64,000 nt of DNA from CALEAR01 sp035301485 (GTDB taxonomy: Bacteria; Pseudomonadota; Gammaproteobacteria; Pseudomonadales; Alcanivoracaceae). Both the position numbers and the translations under genes were made by a program. The stretch covers positions 62,001-126,000 of the forward strand of contig DATGUF010000001.1 of assembly GCA_035301485.1 (NCBI GenBank), written 5' to 3'. The notes beneath the pieces are model-generated. The model was not told where the DNA came from and made no database searches. It saw only the letters and a list, made by a program, of their open reading frames with translations. Positions 25,175 to 33,894 of this stretch are shown one piece after another; the first letter of the stretch is position 1; every line of letters starts with the position of its first letter.

Positions 25175-26173
25175 ATGAAAAAGATATTATCGACGTTAGC
25201 GGTGGGGCTTTGGGCATTTTCCAGTGCAACGGCAGTGCAAGCAGAGAGTGCTAAAGTGCCTGTGCAGCTACCTGATTTTTCAGAAGGCAGCTACATTCAT
25301 GATGCTCCTACGCTAGAAGGCTTGGAAGAGGATGATACTATTCATCCAGAGTTAAAGCGTGTTATTCGCCGTGGCCATGATTTATTTGTTAATACACAGC
25401 AGCTACGCGGTGAGTACGTGTTTAACGACATGAATTGCAGCAGCTGCCACATGGGCGAAGGGCGCATGCCATGGGCAGCCCCCGTATGGCCAGCGGTAAC
25501 AACACTCCCTAACTACCGTGGCAAAAATGACCATGTAAACAGTGTGGAAGAGCGTATTGCGGGTTGTTTCAGCTTCTCTATGAACGGTAAGTCGCCAGAG
25601 TATGGCAGTGACAACATGGTTGCCTTAGTAACCTATCACCAGTGGATGGCAACAGGTGCTAAAGTTTATGAAAAAGGCAAAATTGGCGGCCGTGGTTATG
25701 GTAGAGAGGTGCTTGGCAAGCCCGCTGAGACACCTAGTTATGAGCGTGGTGAGAAGCTGTATGCTGAAAACTGCTCCATTTGCCACGGTGATAACGGTCA
25801 AGGTTTGAAAGTTAATGGGAAGGTGCAGTTCCCGCCACTATGGGGTGATAATTCCTATAACTGGGGAGCGGGGATCGTTCGCATTGATAACGCAGCCGCT
25901 TTTATTAAGCACAACATGCCCTTAGGGCAGCCAGGTTCCCTAAGTGATCAAGAGGCGTGGGACATTGCACAGTTCATGAACTCGCAAGAACGACCGCAAG
26001 ATCCTCGTTTCGTGGATGACGTAGAAACCACCCGTAAAATGTTTGGTGATACTTTCCATAAAAACACTATGTACGGAAAGAAGGTTAACGGTAGAGTGTT
26101 AGGCGACCATAAGAACACAGGTGAGAAGCCCTTCTTAAAGCCTGAAACGCTTCGCCCTAGAACCTTTGAATAA
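25175..26173 (+). CDS. tsdA: Diheme c-type cytochrome, probable thiosulfate dehydrogenase/tetrathionate reductase TsdA
   Basis: A periplasmic diheme enzyme of 332 aa with a signal peptide (about 1-23). Heme sites are CSSCH at 88-92 and CSICH at 200-204. The segment ERIAGCFSFSMNGKSP places C131 where TsdA enzymes carry the unusual axial cysteine ligand of the active-site heme, and the MATGA and HNMPLG segments offer axial Met residues. TsdA joins two thiosulfates to tetrathionate or reverses this. It follows the c4-type partner with an AGGGAGG site and is closed by a strong terminator, forming a two-gene unit. Direction of the reaction in the cell cannot be told from sequence. Confidence 0.82.
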   Translation: MKKILSTLAVGLWAFSSATAVQAESAKVPVQLPDFSEGSYIHDAPTLEGLEEDDTIHPELKRVIRRGHDLFVNTQQLRGEYVFNDMNCSSCHMGEGRMPWAAPVWPAVTTLPNYRGKNDHVNSVEERIAGCFSFSMNGKSPEYGSDNMVALVTYHQWMATGAKVYEKGKIGGRGYGREVLGKPAETPSYERGEKLYAENCSICHGDNGQGLKVNGKVQFPPLWGDNSYNWGAGIVRIDNAAAFIKHNMPLGQPGSLSDQEAWDIAQFMNSQERPQDPRFVDDVETTRKMFGDTFHKNTMYGKKVNGRVLGDHKNTGEKPFLKPETLRPRTFE

Positions 26174-26185
26174 AAGGGTAATGAT

Positions 26186-26216
26186 AAAAAGCCGCTTCAC
26201 GAAGCGGCTTTTTTTT
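26186..26216. terminator. Strong bidirectional terminator between tsdA and apaH
   Basis: A stem AAAAAGCCGCTT (26186-26197) pairs with AAGCGGCTTTTT around a CACG loop, with extra Ts after it and As before it. It serves tsdA on the plus strand and apaH on the minus strand. Confidence 0.9.
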
Positions 26217-26224
26217 ACTTTAAA

Positions 26225-27037
26225 TTAGCACGTCACCTGATACCGTTTTTGTGTTTCTAAACAGTAAGCAGTGAGCGAACCACCCCATACGCAGCCACTG
26301 TCTAATGCTTCTACATTTTCAACATCAGCTTTGCCTTCTAGAGCAGCCCAGTGGCCAAATAAAACACGAGTACTGCCACGCTTATGCTGTGCCTGTTTAA
26401 ACCATGGAATATAGCCTGAGGGGGCTTCGTTGGGTTTGGTTTTTAATTTTAGCTCAAGGGAATTATCGCTTGCATGCAAAAAACGCATGCGGGTTAAATA
26501 ATTGGTAATTACCCGCCACCGCTCAGGACCATTGAGGTGGTCATGCCAACAGTTAGGCTCATTGCCATACATGTGATCGAAAAAAAGTTGTGCTTGTTCA
26601 CCTTGCAGCACTGTCTCTAATTCAGCGCTATAGCGAAGTAGTGCTTTTAAAGACCATTGTGGCGGCCAGCCTGCGTGAGTCAGTAGAGTGTCGTGCTCGG
26701 CAAAGTAAAGCGCCAAAGGGAAGGTTTGTAACCATTGCAAAAGCTGATCGCTATCAGGGGCGTCTAAAATAGCGGTGAGGTCGCTCTCTGATGGTTTAGG
26801 TGAGCGTGCCTGGTGAGCCAAAGCCAACAGGTGCAGATCATGATTGCCGAGCACACCGCTCACACTTTCTTTTATGCTGTAGAGAAAACGCATGGTGGCA
26901 AGAGAATCCTCGCCACGGCTGACCATGTCTCCAGCCACTACTAGGTGGTCTTCGCCAGGTGTAAATTGCACCAAGGTTAGTAAGCGCTGTAGGGCGCTGT
27001 AGCAGCCTTGGATGTCGCCTACTACATAGGTAGCCAT
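26225..27037 (-). CDS. apaH: Diadenosine tetraphosphatase, symmetrical (ApaH)
   Basis: Hydrolyses Ap4A to two ADP and also removes Np4 caps from RNA. It is a metallophosphoesterase with GDIQG (residues 7-11), GDMVSRGED (36-44) and GNHD (64-67), plus C-terminal histidines in HAGW and FGHW. 270 aa is standard. It is the last gene of the lptD-surA-pdxA-rsmA-apaG-apaH series, two bases after apaG, and ends at the shared terminator. Confidence 0.96.
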   Translation of the reverse strand: MATYVVGDIQGCYSALQRLLTLVQFTPGEDHLVVAGDMVSRGEDSLATMRFLYSIKESVSGVLGNHDLHLLALAHQARSPKPSESDLTAILDAPDSDQLLQWLQTFPLALYFAEHDTLLTHAGWPPQWSLKALLRYSAELETVLQGEQAQLFFDHMYGNEPNCWHDHLNGPERWRVITNYLTRMRFLHASDNSLELKLKTKPNEAPSGYIPWFKQAQHKRGSTRVLFGHWAALEGKADVENVEALDSGCVWGGSLTAYCLETQKRYQVTC

Positions 27038-27039
27038 CG

Positions 27040-27432
27040 TTAATGCAGGCTGTTGGGTGGAGCTAAGGTAAAGGGGGCTACCGGCGCATCAAACTGCTCG
27101 CCTTCGTCGGTAATCATTTGGAAGCTGCCACGCATACTGCCCACTTCGGTTTCGATGGCCACACGGCTTTGATACTGGAAGGTGGCATCAGGGCGTAAAT
27201 AAGGCTGGCGGCCCACTACACCTTCACCATGAATTTCTTGTACGCGTTCATTGCCGTCGGTAACAATCCAATGGCGGGTAAGCAGGCGCGCGGCAACGGT
27301 ACCTGTGTTATGGAGCGTAATTTTATAGCCGTACACCCAATGGTTGAGCATGGCGTCGCTTTCTTCAGGCATAAAGGTGACGTTCACTTTAACGTCTACG
27401 CGCGCAGTGTTCTCTTTTGGTGCGGAAGTCAT
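27040..27432 (-). CDS. apaG: ApaG domain protein (Co2+/Mg2+ efflux-associated)
   Basis: A 130-residue immunoglobulin-like beta-sandwich protein of unknown biochemical role, usually linked to ApaH. Motifs are YKITLHNTGTVAARLLTRHWIVTDGNERVQEIHGEGVVGRQPYL-type segments, notably LLTRHWIVTDGN and EGVVGRQP. Its ATG overlaps the rsmA TGA (ATGA at 27429-27432), indicating translational coupling. Confidence 0.95.
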   Translation of the reverse strand: MTSAPKENTARVDVKVNVTFMPEESDAMLNHWVYGYKITLHNTGTVAARLLTRHWIVTDGNERVQEIHGEGVVGRQPYLRPDATFQYQSRVAIETEVGSMRGSFQMITDEGEQFDAPVAPFTLAPPNSLH

Positions 27433-28229
27433 GTTGTTGTCTCTTTCAAAGTGGCAGCTGCATTGGCGAGTAATACAAACTCGGCCAAGCTTAAGGCATC
27501 GGGGCGTGTGGTGGGGTTGACGCCTGCAGCCTCAATGTCAGCTGCGGTTAAATAGGATTTCAAGCCATTACGAATAGCCTTGCGCCGTTGGGTGAATGCT
27601 TGGTTTACCATCTGCGCAAACAGGTTATAGTCAGCAGCTTCGTGCGGTAAAGTGCTATGCGGCGTTAAACGAATGATGGCTGAGTCTACCTTAGGTGGCG
27701 GTGAAAAAGCGCCGGGTGGCACGGTAAATAAATAGTCTGCTTGGCAATGATATTGGATCATAATGCCAAGACGCCCCCAGTGTTTAGTGCCTGGCGTAGA
27801 GGTTAAGCGCAATACCATTTCTTTTTGCAGCATGAAGTGCATATCTTTCACCACATCAAGTTGTTCGATGAGATGAAACATGAGTGGCGTGGAAATGTTG
27901 TAGGGGAGGTTGCCCACCACTCTTAGGGCGCGTTCGCGTTGAGGCACCAGTTGTTGGAAATCAAATCGCAATGCATCCGCAGCATGCACCGTGAGGCGCT
28001 GCGGGTTAATTTGGCGTTCGAGCAATGCAATAAGGTCTCGGTCGAGCTCTACCGCGTGTAAATGATCCACTTCGTCGAGCAAAGGACGTGTTAGAGCCCC
28101 TTGCCCTGGCCCAATCTCCACCATGAGATCGTCCGCTCGCGGCATAATATGACGTACGAGCTTGTGAATGATGTTGTGGTCGGTGAGGAAGTGCTGGCCG
28201 AAACGTTTTCGTGCTTTATGAGCAGACAT
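27429..28229 (-). CDS. rsmA: 16S rRNA (adenine1518-N6/adenine1519-N6)-dimethyltransferase RsmA/KsgA
   Basis: Dimethylates A1518 and A1519 in helix 45 late in 30S assembly. It begins MSAHKARKRFGQHFL, and the SAM-binding motif is EIGPGQGALT; the catalytic NLPYNIST (NLPY) motif follows. 266 aa. The start ATG at 28229 gives the conserved N-terminus; a longer frame running into pdxA was rejected. It lies seven bases from the pdxA stop. Confidence 0.97.
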   Translation of the reverse strand: MSAHKARKRFGQHFLTDHNIIHKLVRHIMPRADDLMVEIGPGQGALTRPLLDEVDHLHAVELDRDLIALLERQINPQRLTVHAADALRFDFQQLVPQRERALRVVGNLPYNISTPLMFHLIEQLDVVKDMHFMLQKEMVLRLTSTPGTKHWGRLGIMIQYHCQADYLFTVPPGAFSPPPKVDSAIIRLTPHSTLPHEAADYNLFAQMVNQAFTQRRKAIRNGLKSYLTAADIEAAGVNPTTRPDALSLAEFVLLANAAATLKETTT

Positions 28230-28236
28230 GTATGTA

Positions 28237-29226
28237 TTAACTCTCTGGGTGCCCTTGCACCAGTTGCTGAGCGAGTTTGGTGGCGGCCACGAGGCTGCCA
28301 ACGTTAGCTTTGCCGGTGCCTGCTAATGAAAAGGCAGTGCCGTGGTCCACGGATGTACGTAAAAATGGAAGGCCAAGGGTAATGTTAATGGCGTTACCAA
28401 AGCCCGCATATTTTAGCACAGGTAAGCCTTGATCGTGATACATGGCCAGCACAGCGTCATGGGTTTCAAGTAGATGTGGTGTAAAGGCGGTATCAGCGGG
28501 GAGTGGGCCCGTTAAGGTAAAACCTTGTGCGCGCAAGGCATCTAACGCAGGTGTAATGGTCGTGATTTCTTCCATACCCAGATGGCCGTCTTCACCTGCA
28601 TGGGGGTTTAAGCCCAGTACCAGAATACGGGGTTGCTCAATGTGAAAGCGCTGGCGCAGATCTGTATGCAAAATGCGTAGGGTAGTTGTTAAGCTCTCTT
28701 GAGTAATGGCATCTGCCACATTGCGCAAGGGAAGGTGAGTGGTTGCTAAAGCTACGCGCAAACCTTCTGTGGCGAGCATCATCACCACGCGTTCAGTGTT
28801 GCTTCGCGCAGCGAGGTACTCGGTGTGGCCTGTGAAATGTGGGTCAGCACCATCGCAAATAACCGATTTAGCTAAAGGAGCTGTCACCATTGCACTAAAA
28901 GTGCCATCCAAGCAGCCATCAATAGCGCGGCTGAGCATGGTTAGCGTGCTTGCGGCTGTGGCAGGGTCGGGTTGGCCAGGTGTAACAGAAACCCCTGCAG
29001 GGCAGTGCCAAACAGGAGTACTGCCCTTTGGCAAAGGCGCGCCAGGTTGCCACTCGGCCAGCGTAACATCGAGGCCGAGTAGTTGGGCGCGTTGTTCGAG
29101 CACAGCTAAATCGCCGAGCAGCACAAAGCGTGTGTTGGGTAACGCCTGTGGCAGGGCCAGTACTAAATCGGGGCCGATGCCTGCGGGGTCACCACTACTG
29201 ATCACCAAAGGGGCGTTAGGGTTCAC
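28237..29226 (-). CDS. pdxA: 4-hydroxythreonine-4-phosphate dehydrogenase PdxA
   Basis: NAD-dependent enzyme of pyridoxal 5'-phosphate synthesis (DXP-dependent route). It begins with SSGDPAGIGPDLVL and shows metal-ligand histidines in GHTEYLA, GLNPHAGE and MYHDQGLPVLKY. 329 aa. The start codon is GTG at 29226, with a clear AAGGAG site upstream. Fourteen bases separate it from surA. Confidence 0.97.
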   Translation of the reverse strand: MNPNAPLVISSGDPAGIGPDLVLALPQALPNTRFVLLGDLAVLEQRAQLLGLDVTLAEWQPGAPLPKGSTPVWHCPAGVSVTPGQPDPATAASTLTMLSRAIDGCLDGTFSAMVTAPLAKSVICDGADPHFTGHTEYLAARSNTERVVMMLATEGLRVALATTHLPLRNVADAITQESLTTTLRILHTDLRQRFHIEQPRILVLGLNPHAGEDGHLGMEEITTITPALDALRAQGFTLTGPLPADTAFTPHLLETHDAVLAMYHDQGLPVLKYAGFGNAINITLGLPFLRTSVDHGTAFSLAGTGKANVGSLVAATKLAQQLVQGHPES

Positions 29227-29240
29227 AAAATCTCCTTAGT

Positions 29241-30545
29241 TTATAAACGAATGTCTACGTAAGCTTCGTTACGCATTTCACGCAGCCATTGCTCTAGTTC
29301 TTCTTCGTAACGACGCTCTTGCAGCGCTAAACGCGCCGTGTGGCGACGGTATTCATCGCTCATGTCTGTAGTGCGAATATCATCTACGCGGAGAAAGTGC
29401 CAACCGAACTGTGTTTGAAAAATAGGTGAGAGCTCTCCCTTGGGCGTCTTGCGGTACATGTCTTCAAATTCGGGCACCATAACACCAGGGTTAACCCAAC
29501 CTAAACTACCACCATCACGAGCGCTGCCTGGGTCGTTAGAGTGCTCTTTCGCTAACGCGGCGAAATCAGCGCCATTGCTTACTTCTTGATGAAGGCGAAT
29601 GATGAGTTGTTGTGCTTGGTTCTTAGTGCGCACAGCACTGTCGGTGATAAGAATATGGCGAACTTTGTATTGGGTAACGAGTTGGTTCTCGCCCCCTTTT
29701 CTGTTTTTAAGCTCGATAATATGGAAGCCGTTGCCTGCACGTAAAGGCTCCGACACATCTCCCACCTTCATGTTGCTGGCGGCTTCAGCAAACAGTGTGG
29801 GCCATTGTGCGGGTGAGCGAGACCCTAAATCTCCCCCTTGGAAAGCTTCGTTGCCAGCGGAATAGCGCACAGCCTGATCATGAAAGCGTGCCCCAGAGCG
29901 TATGTTTTTAACGATTTGGTTGGCTTGGTTTCTAGCTTTCTCCACTTCGTCAGGGGTGGCGCCATCTCGCACAGGAATAAGGATGTGGCCCAAGTGGATT
30001 TCAGCACTGAATAACTGTTTGCCCATTTCTGAATCAAGGAAACGTTCTACTTCACGATCGGTGATTTGTAAACGACGGCCCACCGCTTGTTGATGAAGCT
30101 GGCTGAATAGCATTTCTTTGCGAATTTCTTCACGGAAACGTTCCCAAGGTACACCATCTTTTTCAATGGCAGCGGAGAAGTCTCTGAGGGAGAGGCCGTT
30201 TTGGCTAGCGATATTAGCAAGGGCCTGATTGAGGCTGCTGTCATCAATTCTGATGCCGTTACGTTCCGCAAGCTCTTCTTGTAATTTATCCATTACCATG
30301 CGCTCGAGCACTTGGTTGCGCAGGATTTCTTGGGGTGGAAGCTGAACATTATTGTTGCGCAGTTCAGAGGCGATAATGTTGGTGCTTTGCTCTAGCTCGC
30401 TAGCCATGATGACGTCATCGTTCACCACCGCTACGATGCGGTCGAGAATTTGAACATTAGCCTGCGCCCATGTGCTGAGGCACACAGCCATCAGCGCCAA
30501 GGTTAAAGAAAGAAAAAATGATTGGCGTTTAGTAGTTGGTGCCAT
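29241..30545 (-). CDS. surA: Periplasmic chaperone SurA (peptidyl-prolyl isomerase)
   Basis: Escorts unfolded outer-membrane proteins, including LptD, to the BAM complex. A signal peptide (about 1-30) precedes the N-terminal chaperone domain with ILDRIVAVVNDDVIMASEL, two parvulin-type PpiC domains (about 165-265 and 275-375), and a C-terminal helix. 434 aa. ATG 30545 was chosen because GGGAG sits before it; an in-frame TTG at 30578 lacks support. It overlaps the end of lptD by 17 bases, so the two are co-translated. Confidence 0.96.
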   Translation of the reverse strand: MAPTTKRQSFFLSLTLALMAVCLSTWAQANVQILDRIVAVVNDDVIMASELEQSTNIIASELRNNNVQLPPQEILRNQVLERMVMDKLQEELAERNGIRIDDSSLNQALANIASQNGLSLRDFSAAIEKDGVPWERFREEIRKEMLFSQLHQQAVGRRLQITDREVERFLDSEMGKQLFSAEIHLGHILIPVRDGATPDEVEKARNQANQIVKNIRSGARFHDQAVRYSAGNEAFQGGDLGSRSPAQWPTLFAEAASNMKVGDVSEPLRAGNGFHIIELKNRKGGENQLVTQYKVRHILITDSAVRTKNQAQQLIIRLHQEVSNGADFAALAKEHSNDPGSARDGGSLGWVNPGVMVPEFEDMYRKTPKGELSPIFQTQFGWHFLRVDDIRTTDMSDEYRRHTARLALQERRYEEELEQWLREMRNEAYVDIRL

Positions 30546-32835
30546 GCTGTCTCCCGTAGCCGGTAATGCTGCGTTCAAGCAAGCTTTCTAAGCGCCCGCC
30601 TAGGCCGCCTAAACCGGTAAGTTGAATTTGGAACATGATAGAACGATCACTTTCTAATTGGCCATTACCTTCGCGGTCAATTAAGTCGCGAATGGTGACA
30701 AGGCGCAATTGTACACAGCAATCGCGGTATTCTAGGCCAGCAATATTTTCGATGGACCTATGGTTTTCTAAATCGTACATCCAACGCCCAATAATGCTCC
30801 AATGACGGTGGACAGGCCACATGGCTGCAAGTTCAGTTTGTTGAATGTCTTCACCGTGTTCGTAGCGCTGTCGATAGCCCACGTGTAGAAGCCGTTGCGC
30901 TCCGTCATTATAGCCTAGGCGTATATTGTTTTGGGCGCGCCGGTTCTCTTCGGCATCCCATTGAAGCTCAGAAAAAATTTGCCAGTTGCGGCCAAGGTGC
31001 CAAGTTAAATCCCCGATGATGGGTGAGAAGTCGTTCGTTTCAGGGGTTGCTTGGTTGTATTGCACTTTGCGATCGCTGAAGTAGTAAGCTTGTGCTGCGC
31101 GCAAACGGAGAAGTTCACGTCCGTTATCTTGGTTTAAAAAGCGAGAGGTAACCCCTAAGGCGAGCTTGTTTTCATCACCAATGCGGTCGTAACCAGTGAG
31201 CCTGTTCTCACGGAAGAGGCTTTCGTAGCCAAAGGTGAGTTCGCCGGTATCAAAATCGGGTAGGTCGGATTGGTCCTTGTACGGAATGTGATTATAAAAT
31301 ATGCGCGGTTCTAGCGTTTGTTGAATGCTTTGGTGACCTATATTTAATTCACGCTGAAAATAAAGGCCACTATCTAAGCTGGCGCCCACCAACGTGCGGC
31401 TAGGTTCACGGCTCGGTAAGGTTTCTACGCCACTGAGTGAGTATTGAGTTTGATAAAGCCGCATTCTAGGCTCCACGAATCCCCAAGCTTTCTTGATAGG
31501 AAGTGTTAGGGCTGGTGCCAAATGGAGACGGTCCCCCGTTATATTTTCAATGCTGCTAGAGGTTTGCCGTTCAAAGCGGGTGAAATCACTCAGCCAAATG
31601 CTTTCGAGTGGCCCGTAAAGAGTATGTTCACCGGTTAAGGCCAACTGAGGCAGGCGTCGATAAGGTTTGTTGTGCTCAGCTAGTGTGGGGTCGATGGTTT
31701 GCCAACTTTGTACGCGCGCTAAAAAACGCCACTGGTTGCCACGATATGTCGCGTCAAATTGGCGTGCAAGGCTAGTTTGTGAGCGAACATCTAAGCCAGT
31801 GTCTAAATCTTTGAAGTAGAAGTCGTCAGAGACGTTAGTGACATCTGCATTGAAGCTCCAACGTTGGTAAGAACCGCTATGTTGCCAGGCTGCGATATCG
31901 CGTGTTTGGTTATCGAAGCGCCTGTCACTGTTGAGAAAGCCGTAGCTTATTTTACCTTCGCCTAGGCCGGTAAGGTAACGAAATTCTGAATCGATACCTT
32001 GGCCACGATGTTGGATGGTGCGTGGCGCAACCGTGGCATCCATTTGTGGGTGAAGGTTTAGGTAAATAGGTTGGGAAAAATCGAGGCCATTGTCATCGCT
32101 GTAACCTATGGTCGGAAACAGTAGGCCCGTTTTGCGGCGATCATCAATAGGAAAAGTCAGCCAAGGGAGATACAAAGCGGGCTTATCATAAATACGAAAA
32201 ACGGTGTGCTTGGCTGTTCCCCACCCCTTCTCATTATTTAGTTCGATTTCTTTCGCAGTAATGCTCCAAGTGCGTTTGCCTGGAGGGCAGGTGGTGTAGC
32301 TAGCATCATGAATATGAAAAAGATGCTGTTGTTGCTCCGCCAAACGTGCGGTACCGCGTGCATGCTGTTCGAAAAAAGCAAACTCGAGATTATGTAGGCG
32401 CATACTTTCATATTGTTGATTGCCGCTTATACGATCCGCTTTGAAACTATAATCAGCCGAATTAATGGTGGCGCCATTGCGCACAAAAAAATCTTGGGTG
32501 TTTTGATTAAAGGCCACATGGTTGGCGCGGACTTGTACGCCTGGCTGGTTAACTTCTACGTTTCCTGAAAGCTCAGTAAAACCATCGGCGGAGCTGATTA
32601 ATTGGTCTGCGGTGATTTCAGTGTCGTCCGCGGGTGAGCTAGCACGTAAATGTGGTGCATAGTAGCGCCCTCCGCACCAGGCAGGCACCATGCGTTGTTG
32701 TTCTAAAGGGAGCTTGCTAATGTCTTCACGGGTCATCCAACCGAGCTCTTGTGCTTGCGCAGCATTGGCTGCGGCCCCTAACATAAGCCAAGAAAAAACA
32801 ATGAACCCAGATAATACTCGTGTAAATTGTGGCAT
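30529..32835 (-). CDS. lptD: LPS-assembly protein LptD
   Basis: Outer-membrane beta-barrel that inserts LPS on the cell surface together with LptE. A signal peptide (hydrophobic VLSGFIVFSWLML, cleavage near AANAAQA) is followed by the periplasmic beta-taco OstA domain and a long C-terminal barrel of alternating aromatic strands. Four cysteines lie where LptD needs its disulfides: C54 (PAWCGG), one in TTCPPGK and an adjacent pair in RDCCVQL. The start ATG 32835 (768 aa) gives a normal signal peptide; in-frame ATGs at 32856, 32892 and 32910 would add up to 25 residues and approach or overlap the divergent amgK. The start is the least certain part. Confidence 0.95.
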   Translation of the reverse strand: MPQFTRVLSGFIVFSWLMLGAAANAAQAQELGWMTREDISKLPLEQQRMVPAWCGGRYYAPHLRASSPADDTEITADQLISSADGFTELSGNVEVNQPGVQVRANHVAFNQNTQDFFVRNGATINSADYSFKADRISGNQQYESMRLHNLEFAFFEQHARGTARLAEQQQHLFHIHDASYTTCPPGKRTWSITAKEIELNNEKGWGTAKHTVFRIYDKPALYLPWLTFPIDDRRKTGLLFPTIGYSDDNGLDFSQPIYLNLHPQMDATVAPRTIQHRGQGIDSEFRYLTGLGEGKISYGFLNSDRRFDNQTRDIAAWQHSGSYQRWSFNADVTNVSDDFYFKDLDTGLDVRSQTSLARQFDATYRGNQWRFLARVQSWQTIDPTLAEHNKPYRRLPQLALTGEHTLYGPLESIWLSDFTRFERQTSSSIENITGDRLHLAPALTLPIKKAWGFVEPRMRLYQTQYSLSGVETLPSREPSRTLVGASLDSGLYFQRELNIGHQSIQQTLEPRIFYNHIPYKDQSDLPDFDTGELTFGYESLFRENRLTGYDRIGDENKLALGVTSRFLNQDNGRELLRLRAAQAYYFSDRKVQYNQATPETNDFSPIIGDLTWHLGRNWQIFSELQWDAEENRRAQNNIRLGYNDGAQRLLHVGYRQRYEHGEDIQQTELAAMWPVHRHWSIIGRWMYDLENHRSIENIAGLEYRDCCVQLRLVTIRDLIDREGNGQLESDRSIMFQIQLTGLGGLGGRLESLLERSITGYGRQHGTNY

Positions 32836-32898
32836 TCGAATTCCGATAAAGGTCATAATGCGCCGCACCACATGCAGTTTAAAGGAAGCCATTAATCT
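32836..32898. promoter_or_regulatory. Short divergent promoter region, lptD/amgK
   Basis: Only 63 bases separate the chosen lptD start from the amgK ATG, so the promoters of the two divergent operons must overlap here or lie in the coding ends. I see no clear -35/-10 pair on either strand. The spacing would be zero or negative if lptD starts further upstream. Confidence 0.35.
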
Positions 32899-33894
32899 AT
32901 GCAGCCGCATAACAGTAACGCAAACAAACAGGATGAGCGACTACAAAGCCTCGCTCAATGGGCGTCTTCCCAGCTTCAAGAAAAGGTTGAGCTGGTTTCT
33001 GCATCGAGTGATGCAAGCTTTCGCCGCTATTTTCGCGTAACGACCGCAAAGGGTACCACTTTCATCTTGATGGATGCACCTCCCGAACGAGAAAATTCAG
33101 CTGCTTTTGTGAAGGTAGCAGCTTTGCTGCGAGCTGTTGAGGTGGCCGTACCACACATTCACGCCGTGGATTTAAATAAAGGCTTTATGTTGCTTGAGGA
33201 TCTTGGCAGTGAAACATGGCTAAGTGCGTTAACAAAAAACGATGCACGAGCGTGGTTTTCGAAAGCCATTGATGCATTGTTGCAGATGCAGCAAGCCGAC
33301 GCGGACGAGTTGCCTTTATACGACGAGGCTTTGTTGCAGTTTGAACTCGACTTATTTACGGATTGGTATTTGCAGCATCACTTGCAGTGTGAATTGCCAG
33401 CAGAATTAGCTGCGGATTACCAATACACTTGCAAGTTGCTAATAGAGTCTGCGCTACAGCAAGGGCAAGTGTTTGTACATCGCGATTATATGCCGCGCAA
33501 CCTAATGGTGGGGGAGCCGAACCCACGCGTGATCGATTTCCAAGATGCGGTGTTGGGGCCGGTAACTTACGATTTAGCCTCTTTGTTTAAAGATGCCTTT
33601 TTGAGTTGGCCGCAGGAATTAATAGAAGCTGGTGTGGCTGAATATTTGGCGAAAGCGCGGGCGCTAGGGTTTCCTTTACCTGACGATGAAGAGTTTCAAC
33701 GGCAGTTAGATTGGATGGGCATACAACGACATTTGAAAGTGATCGGTATTTTTGCGCGAATTTATCACCGTGATGGTAAAGATCACTATATTGGTGATGT
33801 GCCGCGTTTCTTTACTTATCTCAATGAAGTGGTGCCGCAATATGAAGAGCTGGCGCCGCTGAAACGTGTTCTCGACTGGGTGCAAGCACAATGA
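32899..33894 (+). CDS. amgK: N-acetylmuramate/N-acetylglucosamine anomeric kinase AmgK
   Basis: Aminoglycoside-phosphotransferase-like sugar kinase that phosphorylates the anomeric carbon of MurNAc for peptidoglycan recycling. The phosphotransferase loop is VFVHRDYMPRNLMVGE with the metal site VIDFQDA, and the early FRRYFRV segment is the nucleotide-binding strand. 331 aa. The ATG at 32899 is the first in frame. Its TGA overlaps the murU ATG (ATGA at 33891-33894). The pair next to lptD is as in Pseudomonas, where AmgK-MurU bypass de novo UDP-MurNAc synthesis and underlie intrinsic fosfomycin tolerance. Confidence 0.93.
   Translation: MQPHNSNANKQDERLQSLAQWASSQLQEKVELVSASSDASFRRYFRVTTAKGTTFILMDAPPERENSAAFVKVAALLRAVEVAVPHIHAVDLNKGFMLLEDLGSETWLSALTKNDARAWFSKAIDALLQMQQADADELPLYDEALLQFELDLFTDWYLQHHLQCELPAELAADYQYTCKLLIESALQQGQVFVHRDYMPRNLMVGEPNPRVIDFQDAVLGPVTYDLASLFKDAFLSWPQELIEAGVAEYLAKARALGFPLPDDEEFQRQLDWMGIQRHLKVIGIFARIYHRDGKDHYIGDVPRFFTYLNEVVPQYEELAPLKRVLDWVQAQ

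Noticed and set aside
28739..29239. 166-codon ORF opposite pdxA
   Set aside because: Low-complexity Ser/Ala/Lys composition from antisense reading of pdxA.
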